Source of the DNA: CAIWHR01 sp963709525
GTDB taxonomy: Bacteria; Pseudomonadota; Gammaproteobacteria; Burkholderiales; Casimicrobiaceae
Assembly: GCA_963709525.1 (NCBI GenBank)
Contig: CAVPXB010000015.1
Span: 124,001 to 188,000, forward strand
Length of the DNA: 64,000 nt
Direction: 5' to 3'
The notes beneath the pieces are model-generated. The model worked only from the letters and a program-made list of their open reading frames with translations, did no database searches and was not told the origin of the DNA. A program made the translations under genes and the position numbers. How positions within the stretch are numbered: the first letter of the stretch is position 1; every line of letters starts with the position of its first letter. This document shows positions 1 to 8,121 of this stretch, one piece after another.

Positions 1-446
1 TGACCGCGCTGGCGCCGAGCCTGCTGCCGCAAGGCGGCGGCGTGCTGACGTTCTTCGGCATCTCCGTCTACGATGGCTGGTACTGGAGCAGCGCGCGCGG
101 CTGGTCGCTGGAGCAGCCGTTCGCGCTCGATCTCCACTACCACCGCAAGCTCGAAGGCGCGAAGATCGCCGCGCGCAGCGTCGACGAGATCGCGCAGCTC
201 GGCCTCGGCAGCGCCGGCCAGCGCGCGCGCTGGGGCGAGCTGATGCGGGCGATCTTTCCGGATGTGGCGAAGGGCGACCGCATCACCGGCGTCCACCTGC
301 CTCCGGGCACCGTCCGCTACTTCTTCAACGGCCTGCCCATCGGCGACATCGTCGACCCGGATTTCGCGCGTGCCTTTTTCGGCATCTGGCTCGACCCGCG
401 CAGCTCGCGCCGCGATTTTCGCAACAAGCTCCTGAACGAGCCGTGA
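1..446 (+). CDS. Chalcone isomerase-like protein, 5' truncated by window edge
   Basis: The reading frame is open to the first base, so the N-terminus lies outside the window. About 147 residues are visible. The segment with LTFFGISVYDGWYW, followed by a basic segment with LHYHRKLEG and a late GLPIGDIVDPDFARAFFGIWLDP, matches the bacterial chalcone-isomerase-like family (Chalcone_3 type), which is usually exported and of unknown substrate. The WLDP ending is typical of the family. The stop overlaps the start of the transporter gene, so it is translationally coupled to the downstream operon. Family assignment is from motif memory; no enzymatic role is claimed. Confidence 0.8.
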   Translation, partial: TALAPSLLPQGGGVLTFFGISVYDGWYWSSARGWSLEQPFALDLHYHRKLEGAKIAARSVDEIAQLGLGSAGQRARWGELMRAIFPDVAKGDRITGVHLPPGTVRYFFNGLPIGDIVDPDFARAFFGIWLDPRSSRRDFRNKLLNEP

Positions 447-1778
447 GCGGGGCCGCCGACGGAACCGCGACGGTGGCGCCCCCCGGCGCTGCCGCTTCGC
501 ACGCGAGCGGCGATCCCGGCCTGCTGCGCACCGCCGCGTACGGGCTGTTCGCGATGCCGCTGGCGATGGCCGCGCTGCCGCTCTACGTGCACCTGCCCAA
601 GTTCTACGGCGGCACGCTGGGCGTGGATCTCGCGCTGCTGGGCGCGGTGCTGCTCGTGCTGCGCCTCGCCGACGGACTCGTCGATCCGCTGCTGGGCGTC
701 TGGAGCGACCGGCTGCCTTCGCGCCGCGCCGCCGTCGCGCTGTCGGCGCCGATCCTCGCCGTCGGGATGATCGCGCTGTTCATGCCCGTGCCGCGCGGCG
801 GGACCGCGCTGCTGGTCGTGGCTCGGCGTGCGCGCTGGCGCTCGTCTACGCCGCGTATTCGGTGGCGATGATCAACCACAACGCCTGGGGCGCCGAACTG
901 TCGACCGATCCGGTCGGCGCGGACCCGGATCACCGCGGTGCGCGAAGGGCTGGCGCTGCTCGGCGTGCTCGTCGCGAGCGTCGCGCCGGCGTTGCTGGCC
1001 GACGCGGGCGATCCCGCGGGCGGTCTCGGTGCATTCGCGTGCTCTTCGCCGCTCTTCACGCTGCTGTGCGCCGCGGTCACGCTGCGCGCGCCGGTGCCCG
1101 CCCGCCGCGCCGCTTCGAGCGCGGAGCCGCTGGCAGCGCGCCTGTCCGCCCCGCTCGCCGACCCGCTGTTCCGCCGCCTGCTGCTGGTGTTCCTCGCCAA
1201 CGGCATCGCGTCGGCGATACCGGCGACGCTGGTGCTGTTCTTCATCGCCGACGTGCTGCAGGCGGAATCCCGCCAAGGGCTGTTCCTCGCGCTGTATTTC
1301 ATCGCCGGCGGCGTCGGCATGCCGCTGTGGGTGCGGCTCTCGGCCGCGTGGGGCAAGGCGGCGGCGTGGATGCTCGGCATGATCGCCGCGATCGTCGCCT
1401 TCGTCTGGGCCTGGGGCCTCGGGCCGGGCGACACCGCCGCCTTTGCCGCGATCTGCGTGCTCTCGGGCCTGGCGCTGGGCGCCGATCTCGCGCTGCCGCC
1501 GTCGCTGCTCGCCGACGTCATCGGCCGCGACGGGCGCGCGCGCCCCACCGGCGCCTACTTCGGCCTGTGGACGCTGGCCACCAAGCTCAACCTCGCGCTG
1601 GCGGCCGGGGTCAGCGCTGCCGCTGCTCGCGTGGCTTGGCTACGCGCCGGGCGCGCCCGGCGGCGCGGGCCTGCCGGCGCTCGCCTTCGTCTACGCCATC
1701 GTTCCCTGCGTGCTGAAACTCGGCGCGCTGTTCGCCCTCTTCCGCTTCCAGGCGGCATCCCACAAGGATCGACCATGA
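443..1778 (+). CDS. MFS transporter, MelB/GPH-like, with three frame breaks
   Basis: Twelve-helix-type inner membrane transporter of the sugar:cation symporter-like MFS branch. The pieces lie in different frames but join into one protein of about 445 residues: frame 2 from 443 to about 820, frame 1 to about 915 (containing AMINHNAWGAELSTDP), frame 2 to about 1610 (starting RTRITAVREG), then frame 3 to the stop. The NAWGAELS and RTRITAVREG signatures sit next to each other as in intact family members, so the breaks look like single-base errors. Start GTG overlaps the previous stop; the stop overlaps the ATG of the lipoprotein gene. The substrate is unknown. The alternative is a true pseudogene. 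Confidence 0.75.
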
Positions 1779-2299
1779 TCTTCAAGACCACGCTCGCGAT
1801 GCTCGCCATCGCGGGCCTCGCCGGCTGCGCCACCGTCGACGTCGCCGACTACAAGGCGGAGAAGCCCGTGTTCGACCTTGCGCGTTACTTCAACGGCACG
1901 ATCGACGGCTGGGGGATGTTCCAGGACCGCTCGGGCAAGGTGGTGAAGCGCTTCACCGTGCGCATCGACGCGCGCTGGGACGGCAACACCGGCACGCTGG
2001 ACGAGCATTTCGAATATGCTGACGGAGAAAAACAGAACCGCGTCTGGAAACTGGTCAAGAGCGGCGACCGCTATACGGGAACGGCCGCCGATGTGGTTGG
2101 CGCCGCGAGTGGCGTGGCGGCCGGCAATGCGTTCAACCTGAAGTACGTCCTGGCGCTGCCGGTCGACGGCAGGACCTGGAACATGGACATGGACGACTGG
2201 ATGTTCATGATCGACGAACAGACGGTGCTCAATCGCACGACGATGACGAAGTTCGGCTTTCGCGTCGGCGAAGTGACACTGTCGTTCCGCAAGCGCTGA
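1775..2299 (+). CDS. DUF3833 family lipoprotein
   Basis: Protein of 174 residues with a lipoprotein signal: hydrophobic helix then LAGCA lipobox at about residues 15-19, so it is probably anchored to a membrane facing the periplasm. The body (FDLARYFNGTIDGWGMFQDR, then DEHFEYADGEKQNRVWKL, and WNMDMDDWMF) is characteristic of DUF3833, a calycin-like beta-barrel family of unknown function. Starts ATG in a 4-base overlap with the transporter stop. In other proteobacteria, as I recall, DUF3833 genes accompany chalcone-isomerase-like, SDR, DUF1365 and cyclopropane-synthase-like genes, which suits this operon. Confidence 0.85.
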   Translation: MIFKTTLAMLAIAGLAGCATVDVADYKAEKPVFDLARYFNGTIDGWGMFQDRSGKVVKRFTVRIDARWDGNTGTLDEHFEYADGEKQNRVWKLVKSGDRYTGTAADVVGAASGVAAGNAFNLKYVLALPVDGRTWNMDMDDWMFMIDEQTVLNRTTMTKFGFRVGEVTLSFRKR

Positions 2300-2342
2300 A
2301 CCGCCGCGGGCGACCAAACCCCTGCCCGAACCGATTGCTCCG

Positions 2343-3132
2343 ATGCGCTTCTTCCGCCTCTGAATCCGCCGCTGCCGGCGTGGCCCGACGCCCGCGTCTG
2401 GGTGATCGGCGCGTCCCACAGGCATCGGTGCCGCGACCGCAACGGCGCTGCTCGCGGCCGGCGCGCGGGTCGCGCTGTCGGCGCGGTCCGGAGGACAAGC
2501 TGCACGCCGTGGCCGGCGACCATCGCGCGACCGCGCGCATCGAACCGCTCGACTTCACCCAAGGCGCGCAGGTGAGCGCGGCCTGGAAGCGCATCCACGC
2601 CGACTGGGGCGGCTGCGATCTCGTGCTGGTGGTCGCGGGCACGCATCGCGAAGTCCGCGCCTGGGAACTCGACGAAGCCGTCGCCGATGCGCTGCTCGAA
2701 ACCAACCTCAACGGGCCGCTGGCCACGGTGGCCGCGGTCCTGCCCGGTCTCCTCGCGCAGGGCCACGGCGCGATCGGCATCGTGTCCAGCGTCGCCGGCT
2801 ATCGCGGGTTGCCGAAGGCGCTGGTCTACGGCGCGTCGAAGGCAGCGCTGATCAACTTCACCGAGACGCTCTATCTCGATCTTCATCCGAAGGGGATCGG
2901 CGTGTACCTGATCAACCCGGGTTTTGTCGCCACGCCGCTGACCGCCACCAACGAGTTCCGCATGCCGCACCTCATCAGCGCCGACGAGGCGGCAGCGCAG
3001 ATCATCGCCGGGCTGCGTGCGGGCGACTTCGAGATCCATTTCCCGCGCGCGTTCACGCGGCAGCTGAAACTCCTGCAGCTGCTGCCCTATCGGCTGTATT
3101 TCGCCGCCGTCCGCAGGGCGACCGGGCTATGA
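2343..3132 (+). CDS. Short-chain dehydrogenase/reductase, frame-broken near N-terminus
   Basis: NAD(P)-dependent SDR oxidoreductase of about 262 residues. The long frame from about 2490 holds the catalytic region: NLNGP, IVSSVAGYRGLPKALVYGAS (Ser and the YxxxK pair, YGASK), then LINPGFVATPL. The N-terminal Rossmann motif is recovered only by joining frames: VWVIGAS, then GIGAATATALLAAGARVALS, then EDKLHAVAG. Breaks fall near 2360, 2415 and 2490; two are explained by one extra base each, and the first by one missing base, restoring a start at ATG 2343 (MRFFRL). Stop overlaps the next start by four bases. Substrate unknown; the context suggests a membrane lipid or stress-related role. Confidence 0.75.
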
Positions 3133-3572
3133 CTGACGCTTCCCGCGACTCACGCCGTCGCCCGGGTCGTCGTCGTTCTACGAAAACCTGACCCCGAGCG
3201 GCCGTGGCACGCATCGCCGAAATCTACGCGCCTCAGGCGAGCTTTCGCGATCCGTTCAACGAGGTCCGCGGCGTCCAGGCGATCCGGGACATCTTCGAGC
3301 GCATGTTCGTGCATCTCACCGACTGCCGTTTTCATGTTCTCGACACCGTGGTCGACGCGCGCGGCGCGCTGCTGGTCTGGGATTTTGAATTTCGCATCCG
3401 CAAATACAATCCCGATACCCGGCAGACGATCCACGGCAGCTCCCACCTGCGCTTCGACGCCGCGGGTCGCGTGATCTACCACCGTGACTACTGGGACGCA
3501 GCGGAGGAGTTGTACGCCAAGCTGCCGCTGCTGGGGCCGGTGATGCGCTGGCTCAAGCGGCGCTTGCGCTGA
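3129..3572 (+). CDS. NTF2/SnoaL-like protein, frame-broken at N-terminus
   Basis: Small alpha+beta-barrel protein of about 147 residues. The main frame from 3204 reads MARIAEIYAPQASFRDPFNE through LRFDAAGRVIYHRDYWDAAE, typical of the SnoaL-like NTF2 fold seen as the last gene of chalcone isomerase/SDR operons. The segment 3129-3203 contains FYENLTP in another frame, which would precede ARIAEIY in an intact homologue, so two indels probably lie between 3165 and 3205. The ATG at 3129 overlaps the SDR stop. An alternative is a shorter protein starting at GTG 3204. No function can be assigned. Confidence 0.7.
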
Positions 3573-3628
3573 CCGTCGGACCCGGCGCGATCAATCCGGA
3601 GTCCGGCGCGCGGCGCGTCCCCTCAATT

Positions 3629-3658
3629 TTGACTCCTTGGGGCGGCTTCAGCTATCAT
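3629..3658 (+). promoter_or_regulatory. Sigma-70 promoter of the tRNA gene
   Basis: TTGACT at 3629-3634 and TATCAT at 3653-3658, spaced by 18 bases, end 10 bases before the tRNA. Both hexamers are close to the sigma-70 consensus, and this is a stronger match than anything else seen in the window. Confidence 0.75.
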
Positions 3659-3668
3659 GACGGGTTGC

Positions 3669-3744
3669 GGCGAACTAGCTCAGTTGGTAGAGCAGAGGAA
3701 TCATAATCCTTTGGTCCTGGGTTCGAGTCCCGGGTTCGCCACCA
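3669..3744 (+). tRNA. tRNA-Met (CAT anticodon); tRNA-Ile2 possible
   Basis: A 76-base cloverleaf. The acceptor arm GGCGAAC pairs with GTTCGCC, followed by an encoded ACCA end. D-arm AGCTCAGTTGGTAGAGC, anticodon loop ATCATAA giving CAT, and T-arm with GTTCGAGTC are all present. A CAT anticodon means elongator methionine, or an isoleucine-2 tRNA if C34 is lysidinylated; sequence alone does not decide between them. The paired 1-72 end (G-C) argues against initiator tRNA. It has its own promoter and terminator. Confidence 0.9.
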
Positions 3745-3761
3745 GGTAATACAGGCACTTG

Positions 3762-3787
3762 GACCAACTCTGCGGGGTTGGTCTTTT
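3762..3787 (+). terminator. Rho-independent terminator after the tRNA
   Basis: Seven-base stem GACCAAC / GTTGGTC with an 8-base loop, followed directly by TTTT. It begins 18 bases after the tRNA CCA end. Confidence 0.75.
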
Positions 3788-4152
3788 GCTTTCTGGGGCT
3801 CGTGTAGCCACGGTGTAGCCCGTTTCGGCCATTCCATCCGCCTCGATGACTGGTTCGGTACCCGCTTCGCCCAGCCTGCCAATTACTTCCGGGCACCAGG
3901 AAGCCTACGCAGCTACTGCCGGCGTCCCTTGCCGGTCAGCAAACTGACGATCGCATCGAGCAGCGCGGAGTTGCACCGCACGCCGCCCTCGATCGGGCGA
4001 CTTCAGTCACCCCAAAGGGCATTCGACAGCCTGCTTGTTTCGTGTGGCTACGGGTCGCGCGAAGGAATTTGACCGCCGCTTGACCGTAGGCAACAAGGCG
4101 CCAGAGAAAAGTGTGTAGAGTGGATCTTGCAATCAGCCAACAGGAGGCGGAT
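3788..4152 (+). other. Intergenic region with gene remnant, upstream of the secreted-protein array
   Basis: No intact gene is supported on either strand. It contains one copy (3918-3963) of a 46-bp degenerate repeat that recurs at 6111-6156. On the minus strand this copy reads as a short coding tail ending in LLDAIVSLLTGKGRRQ and a stop. The region just before 4153 supplies the ribosome binding site of the first secreted protein. Confidence 0.5.
3918..3963 (-). repeat. 46-bp degenerate repeat, copy 1 (possible coding remnant)
   Basis: 41 of 46 bases match the copy at 6111-6156. On the minus strand both copies read, in the same frame, [L/F]DAIV[S/A]LLTGK[G/E]RR, suggesting they derive from the C-terminal coding end of one ancestral gene. 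Both lie upstream of, and divergent from, members of the secreted WW-family genes. Confidence 0.5.
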
Positions 4153-4956
4153 ATGACGATCCTTCGGCAATTCATGGTTGCGCTCCTCACCGTCGCCACG
4201 CTCGCCACGGGTGTAGCAAACGCGGCGTCCACGACCAACTATTCCGACCAGTGGTGGATCGAAGCCGAATCGGGCTGGGGCGCGTCCGTCCTGCAACAGG
4301 CGGACATCCTGTTCATCGACCTCTTTGTCTACGGGGCCGACAGCAAGCCGACGTGGTTCACCGCTGCGGCATCCAACCAGAGCAGCGCCCCAGCGGGCCA
4401 CACGCTCTTCACCGGCGACCTGTACCAGACCAACGGGCCGTACTTCGGCGGAGCGTTCAACTCTTCGGCGGTCAGCTACGCAAAGGTCGGCACGCTGACC
4501 TTCGACGCCGACACCACCAACACCGCCAAGCTGACCTACACGGTCAACGGCGTCCCGGTCGTGAAGAACGTCACCCGCCAGACTTGGCGGTACGAGAACC
4601 TGAGCGGCAGCTATTACGGCGGGGACAGCGGCGAGCAGACGCAGTGCGGTGCCGATAACGGGCACTGGGAGACGCAGTACCAATTCCAGATCACGCACAA
4701 CAGCGACAACTCGATCGCAATGCGAATCACCGATCAGAGTGGCGATTCGACGATCACCGGCACCTACTCCCAGTTCGGGCACATGGGTCAGTTCGCTGGA
4801 ACGGGGACGCTGCCAAATGGATTGGCCGCCATCGTCAGCATGTTCGAGATCGAGCGGACCATCTCGGGAATCACGGGCCGCGGCCACATGGTGTTGCAGC
4901 AGGGCGGCATTACCGTTTGCGTCTGGGACGGCCGCTGGGGCGGTGTGCGGCGCTAG
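4153..4956 (+). CDS. Secreted WWxxxExGWG-family protein, paralogue 1
   Basis: Protein of 267 residues with a Sec signal peptide (hydrophobic core MVALLTVATLATGVANA, cleavage near residue 24) and no later membrane helix, so it should be periplasmic or exported. The mature start carries DQWWIEAESGWGASVLQQ, then KPTWFTAA, TGPYFGG-like NGPYFGGAF, KLTYTVNGVPVVKNVTRQ and a closing VCVWDGRWGG. I recognise this as a recurrent secreted domain in beta/gammaproteobacteria without known function. Two cysteines could pair. ATG 4153 follows a perfect AGGAGG at 4142-4147. Followed 49 bases later by a close paralogue and, further on, by a third. Confidence 0.75.
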   Translation: MTILRQFMVALLTVATLATGVANAASTTNYSDQWWIEAESGWGASVLQQADILFIDLFVYGADSKPTWFTAAASNQSSAPAGHTLFTGDLYQTNGPYFGGAFNSSAVSYAKVGTLTFDADTTNTAKLTYTVNGVPVVKNVTRQTWRYENLSGSYYGGDSGEQTQCGADNGHWETQYQFQITHNSDNSIAMRITDQSGDSTITGTYSQFGHMGQFAGTGTLPNGLAAIVSMFEIERTISGITGRGHMVLQQGGITVCVWDGRWGGVRR

Positions 4957-5005
4957 GCACCGCGGGTGCAGACTCCGGATCAGGCAACAAGATGGAGGAA
5001 ATGCC

Positions 5006-5864
5006 ATGACAACCATTCGTCGCGCAATGTTTGCATTCCTGACCGTCGCGATGCTGGCCACAGGAACAGTACGGGCGGCATCGACGACCAACTTCTCCGA
5101 CCAATGGTGGATCGAAGCCGAATCGGGCTGGGGCGCGTCCGTCCTGCAACAGGCGGACATCCTGTTCATCGACCTCTTTGTCTACGGGGCCGACAGCAAG
5201 CCGACGTGGTTCACCGCTGCGGCGATCCAACCAGCGCGCTCCCCGGCGGGCCACATGCTCTTCACCGGTGACCTCTACTCGACCAACGGGCCCTACTTCG
5301 GCGGAAGCGTTCAACCTCGGCGCCGTCAGCTACGCAAAGGTCGGCACGCTGACTTTCGACGCGGACACCGTCAACACCGCCAAGTTGACCTACACGGTCA
5401 ACGGCGTCCCGGTCGTTAAGAACGTCACCCGCCAGACTTGGCGGAACGAGAACCTGAGCGGCAGCTACTACGGGGGTTTCGTGTGGGATCAACCGTGCGA
5501 GGACGGGACCGACAACGATCACAACAGCAGCCATCTACGGCTCGATGCAGATCACGCAATCAGACCGCCAACGCGATACGGATCGACATGCAGATCACGG
5601 CGCTCACCAGCAACGGCGTGCCACAGACCGTACCGGCGAACTGGTCTGCGACGATGAACGGCCCCTACACCCAGTCCGGGCACATGGGTCAGATTCGGGC
5701 CACCATTGCGGACACCGAAACTACGGACACGATAGTGTGAACTCTGTTTGAAATTGAACGAACCATCAACGGAATCACCGGCCGTCTCACGAGCGAAGTT
5801 CTCGGGAGACGACTGCAAGATCGCACGTCGATATGATGGCCGCTTCGGCGGGGTTCGCCGCTAG
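5006..5864 (+). CDS. Secreted WWxxxExGWG-family protein, paralogue 2, multiply frame-broken
   Basis: Tandem copy of the preceding gene. The first 70 residues of the mature part are almost identical (DQWWIEAESGWGASVLQQ through KPTWFTAAA), with a distinct signal peptide ending VRAA. Breaks occur near 5306 (one extra base relative to paralogue 1), 5555, 5740 (in-frame stop before LFEIERTINGITGR) and 5830; the tail YDGRFGGVRR then ends at the TAG at 5862-5864. ATG 5006 follows GGAGG at 4994-4998. It is either a decaying duplicate or a gene carrying sequence errors. The middle portion is divergent from paralogue 1, so the copies are not assembly duplicates. Confidence 0.65.
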
Positions 5865-6498
5865 AGTCGCGTAACGGCGAGCGGTCGGTAGATCGAGGGC
5901 GGCGCCGCTTCAACTCCAGCGGCGTGGCCCGCCAGGCCTGATTGCTTGCGCGGTCGCGCCGCGATTGCGCGTGCCGATGACGAGCGTGATCGCGCAGCGC
6001 ATCGCTCCGGGCAGCGTCCTGGCCCACACCACCATGGCGCATCACGCCCACACCGGCGCGTTCGAGTCCGGCCATTCCTGTCCCATCGCTGCGACGCCTC
6101 CAGTGCCAATGCCGGCGTTCCTTGCCGGTCAGCAACGCGACGATCGCATCGAACAGGACCGTCACAGCCTGCCCGTCCGTTGCCAGCGATGCCCGCAGCA
6201 GCAACGCTCCGCCGATGCTGGCCGCATCCTCGCTCGGGTCAATCGCGGCCTCGGGCGGTTGCAGCGGGAAGTCCAGCCCCTGCCGCCGGTTCTGCTTGCA
6301 TAGGTGGACACCCCCCGTTTGCGAAGCGAGGCCTGTGTTGGCGCCGAATCGGTTGCCGCTTGCGGCGAGAGAAGCCGAAACCGGCGCGGCCGCGTTCGAA
6401 CAGGGCGGGCTTCTCGGCTCGAGCCGGTGGCGACTTCGGGCAATCAAGGTTACATTGCGCGTTCCTGCATTTCATTGAACGAAAATGAAAGGACTGCC
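5865..6498 (+). other. Long intergenic region between secreted paralogues
   Basis: No convincing gene. Minus-strand open frames cross this region, including one of about 250 codons, but its composition and its overlap with paralogue 2 argue against it as a whole; only the segment around 6100-6290 looks protein-like. The 46-bp repeat copy at 6111-6156 lies here. Confidence 0.5.
6111..6156 (-). repeat. 46-bp degenerate repeat, copy 2 (possible coding remnant)
   Basis: Matches 3918-3963 with five mismatches. On the minus strand it encodes FDAIVALLTGKERR within an open frame whose preceding codons read PSEDAASIGGALLLRASLAT, more protein-like than random shadow sequence. Its family is not recognised. 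Confidence 0.5.
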
Positions 6499-7311
6499 GT
6501 GCAACTGAACCGCGCACTACGTAGCCGTTCGGGAGGATTGCTCGCCTTCGTCTTCGCCGCCTTTGCGATGATTCACGACGTCGGCGCGACATCGTCAAAT
6601 ACCGACGTGACGGACATCTGGTGGAACCCCGCCGAACCGGGCTGGGGGCTGCAAATGGTCAATACGGGAACATTCGTCTTTGCCACAGGGTACATCTATG
6701 GCGTCAACGGTGAGCCGCTTTGGGTAACCGGCGAGCTGAGCCGGATCGCGGCCGATTTGGTTACGTTTACCGGCCCGCTGTACATCACGACAGGTCCGTA
6801 TTTCGGCGGCCCCTTCAACCCCAACGCCGTCAACTCACGACGGGTAGGCACGATGACGTTTGTTCTGAACACCGTCAGCGTCGGGCAGCTCACGTATACC
6901 GTGGACGGAGTGCCCGTCAGCAAAACCGTTCAGCGTCAGCCGCTCACACTGGATAACTACAACGGCAGCTATGTTGCAGTTGTGACGCAGACGGCCGAAG
7001 GCTGCTCGAACCCCGCGAACAACGGGACGAGCACGAGCGCGGGAACGGTGAGGATCACCCAGAACGGAAGCTCGATGGTCGTGGTGACGAACCTGGACGG
7101 AATCACGTGTACGTCAATCGGCAGCTTTGCGCAGCTCGGGCGCATGGGGCGCCTTCAGGGCACGTACTCTTGCACGACGGGCGAGGTCGGGAACGCGGTG
7201 GTTTTCGAAATGAACAACGTCCCCTATATGTTCACCGCTCGGCTGCAATCCCAGAGTACCAATGTTGGATGCAGTAACTCAGGGGAAGTTGCGGGATTGA
7301 TTCCGCGGTAG
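6499..7311 (+). CDS. Secreted WWxxxExGWG-family protein, paralogue 3
   Basis: Protein of 270 residues, more diverged than the first two. The signal peptide spans about residues 1-32 (LLAFVFAAFAMIHDVGA). The family core is clear: DIWWNPAEPGWGLQMVNTG, EPLWVTGEL, TTGPYFGGPFNPNAV, QLTYTVDGVPVSKTVQRQ. Four cysteines in the C-terminal half (GCSNP, ITCTS, YSCTT, VGCSN) could form two disulphides. GTG 6499 is chosen because AAAGGA precedes it by five bases and the signal peptide follows at once; longer in-frame starts upstream have no signal peptide. Intact, unlike paralogue 2. Confidence 0.7.
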   Translation: MQLNRALRSRSGGLLAFVFAAFAMIHDVGATSSNTDVTDIWWNPAEPGWGLQMVNTGTFVFATGYIYGVNGEPLWVTGELSRIAADLVTFTGPLYITTGPYFGGPFNPNAVNSRRVGTMTFVLNTVSVGQLTYTVDGVPVSKTVQRQPLTLDNYNGSYVAVVTQTAEGCSNPANNGTSTSAGTVRITQNGSSMVVVTNLDGITCTSIGSFAQLGRMGRLQGTYSCTTGEVGNAVVFEMNNVPYMFTARLQSQSTNVGCSNSGEVAGLIPR

Positions 7312-7391
7312 TTTTCGACCGCTGCCGAGCCGGCACGGACATCGTGAGGCGCGGCACTTTGTAACTCGTTTCTGGAACCACGCCCGACCGT

Positions 7392-7583
7392 TCAGGCGAA
7401 ATATCGCCAGACCGCCCGCGCCGCCACGATCAGCAAACCCAGCGAGACAGCGCCGGCAAGCGCGCCCAGCAGAATTCCTCGCGCTGCCGTCAGCGGCTCA
7501 TGTTGCGGCGGACCGGTGTCAAGAGAAATCTGGGGCGACGCCGCACGACGCAGTCGCATTTGGGTGGTGGGTGAATTCTCCAT
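7392..7583 (-). CDS. Small single-pass membrane protein, hypothetical
   Basis: Open frame of 63 codons starting ATG. The N-terminal half is polar and Pro/Arg-containing, followed by one strong hydrophobic helix (ILLGALAGAVSLGLLIVAA) and a short tail RAVWRYFA. The arrangement is what a tail-anchored small membrane protein looks like, and it does not overlap another gene. No family is recognised and no good ribosome binding site is seen, so it may be spurious. Confidence 0.4.
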   Translation of the reverse strand: MENSPTTQMRLRRAASPQISLDTGPPQHEPLTAARGILLGALAGAVSLGLLIVAARAVWRYFA

Positions 7584-8121
7584 CAGGCTGGAACTCGATC
7601 AAACTCCGGTACACAGGCGTACCCAAGCCATCGCGCCCGCTGCGGGCCGCAATCGGGTATTGACTCCGGAGCCCGCTCTCGCCGCGCTTCGCTGCGGGGT
7701 CTGGGCCCGGCACAGGCGGGGTCAAGCAGTACGCGTGCCAGAAAAACATTGCTTCATGCAATCAAACACCTGAAGGAAGTGTCGAGTGACGGCACCGGCA
7801 GGTATGTAAACACCGTCGACACTCCGATTCGCGCTTCAACCCTGCCCGCCCGTTCGCGGAACGCTTTCGCCAGCGACGCCCCGACGGCGTCCGCATCGCC
7901 ACCGGCGAGTCGGCCCACCGACTCGATTTGCGCGACGCCGAACACCGGTTACGTGAAGCGGAGCGCGGCCACGACCCGGCCCGAAGTCGGCGACGGTGAG
8001 ACATTGCGGGTTCGACCCCCCGTCAATCAGCAGCGGTATTTCACGTTGCTGCCGCGCACGACCATGGGTCTGCACTTACCATGACGGCAACGCGCATGCC
8101 GCGCGCAGGGAGTGCAGCGCA
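7584..8121 (+). other. Intergenic region upstream of the CoA-transferase gene
   Basis: Short overlapping open frames exist on both strands, but none has a recognisable domain or coding-like composition. The last 20 bases carry the AGGGAG ribosome binding site of the CoA-transferase gene. Nothing else supported is seen. Confidence 0.5.

Noticed and set aside
3655..3896. Minus-strand open frames of about 75 codons across the tRNA
   Set aside because: They translate the antisense of the tRNA (segments such as GTRTQDQRIMIPLLYQLS), a well-known database artefact, not a protein.
3788..3900. Possible integrase remnant or attachment site after the tRNA
   Set aside because: No direct repeat of the tRNA 3' end and no integrase motif was found within the following kilobases, so a tRNA-borne island is not supported.
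5689..6447. Minus-strand open frame of 252 codons between secreted paralogues
   Set aside because: Overlaps paralogue 2 and has mostly Arg/His-rich shadow-like sequence; only a central segment of about 60 residues looks protein-like, reported as a remnant repeat instead.
7749..8084. Plus-strand open frame of 111 codons before the CoA-transferase gene
   Set aside because: Ser/Thr/Pro/Ala-rich shadow composition, no ribosome binding site, no domain.
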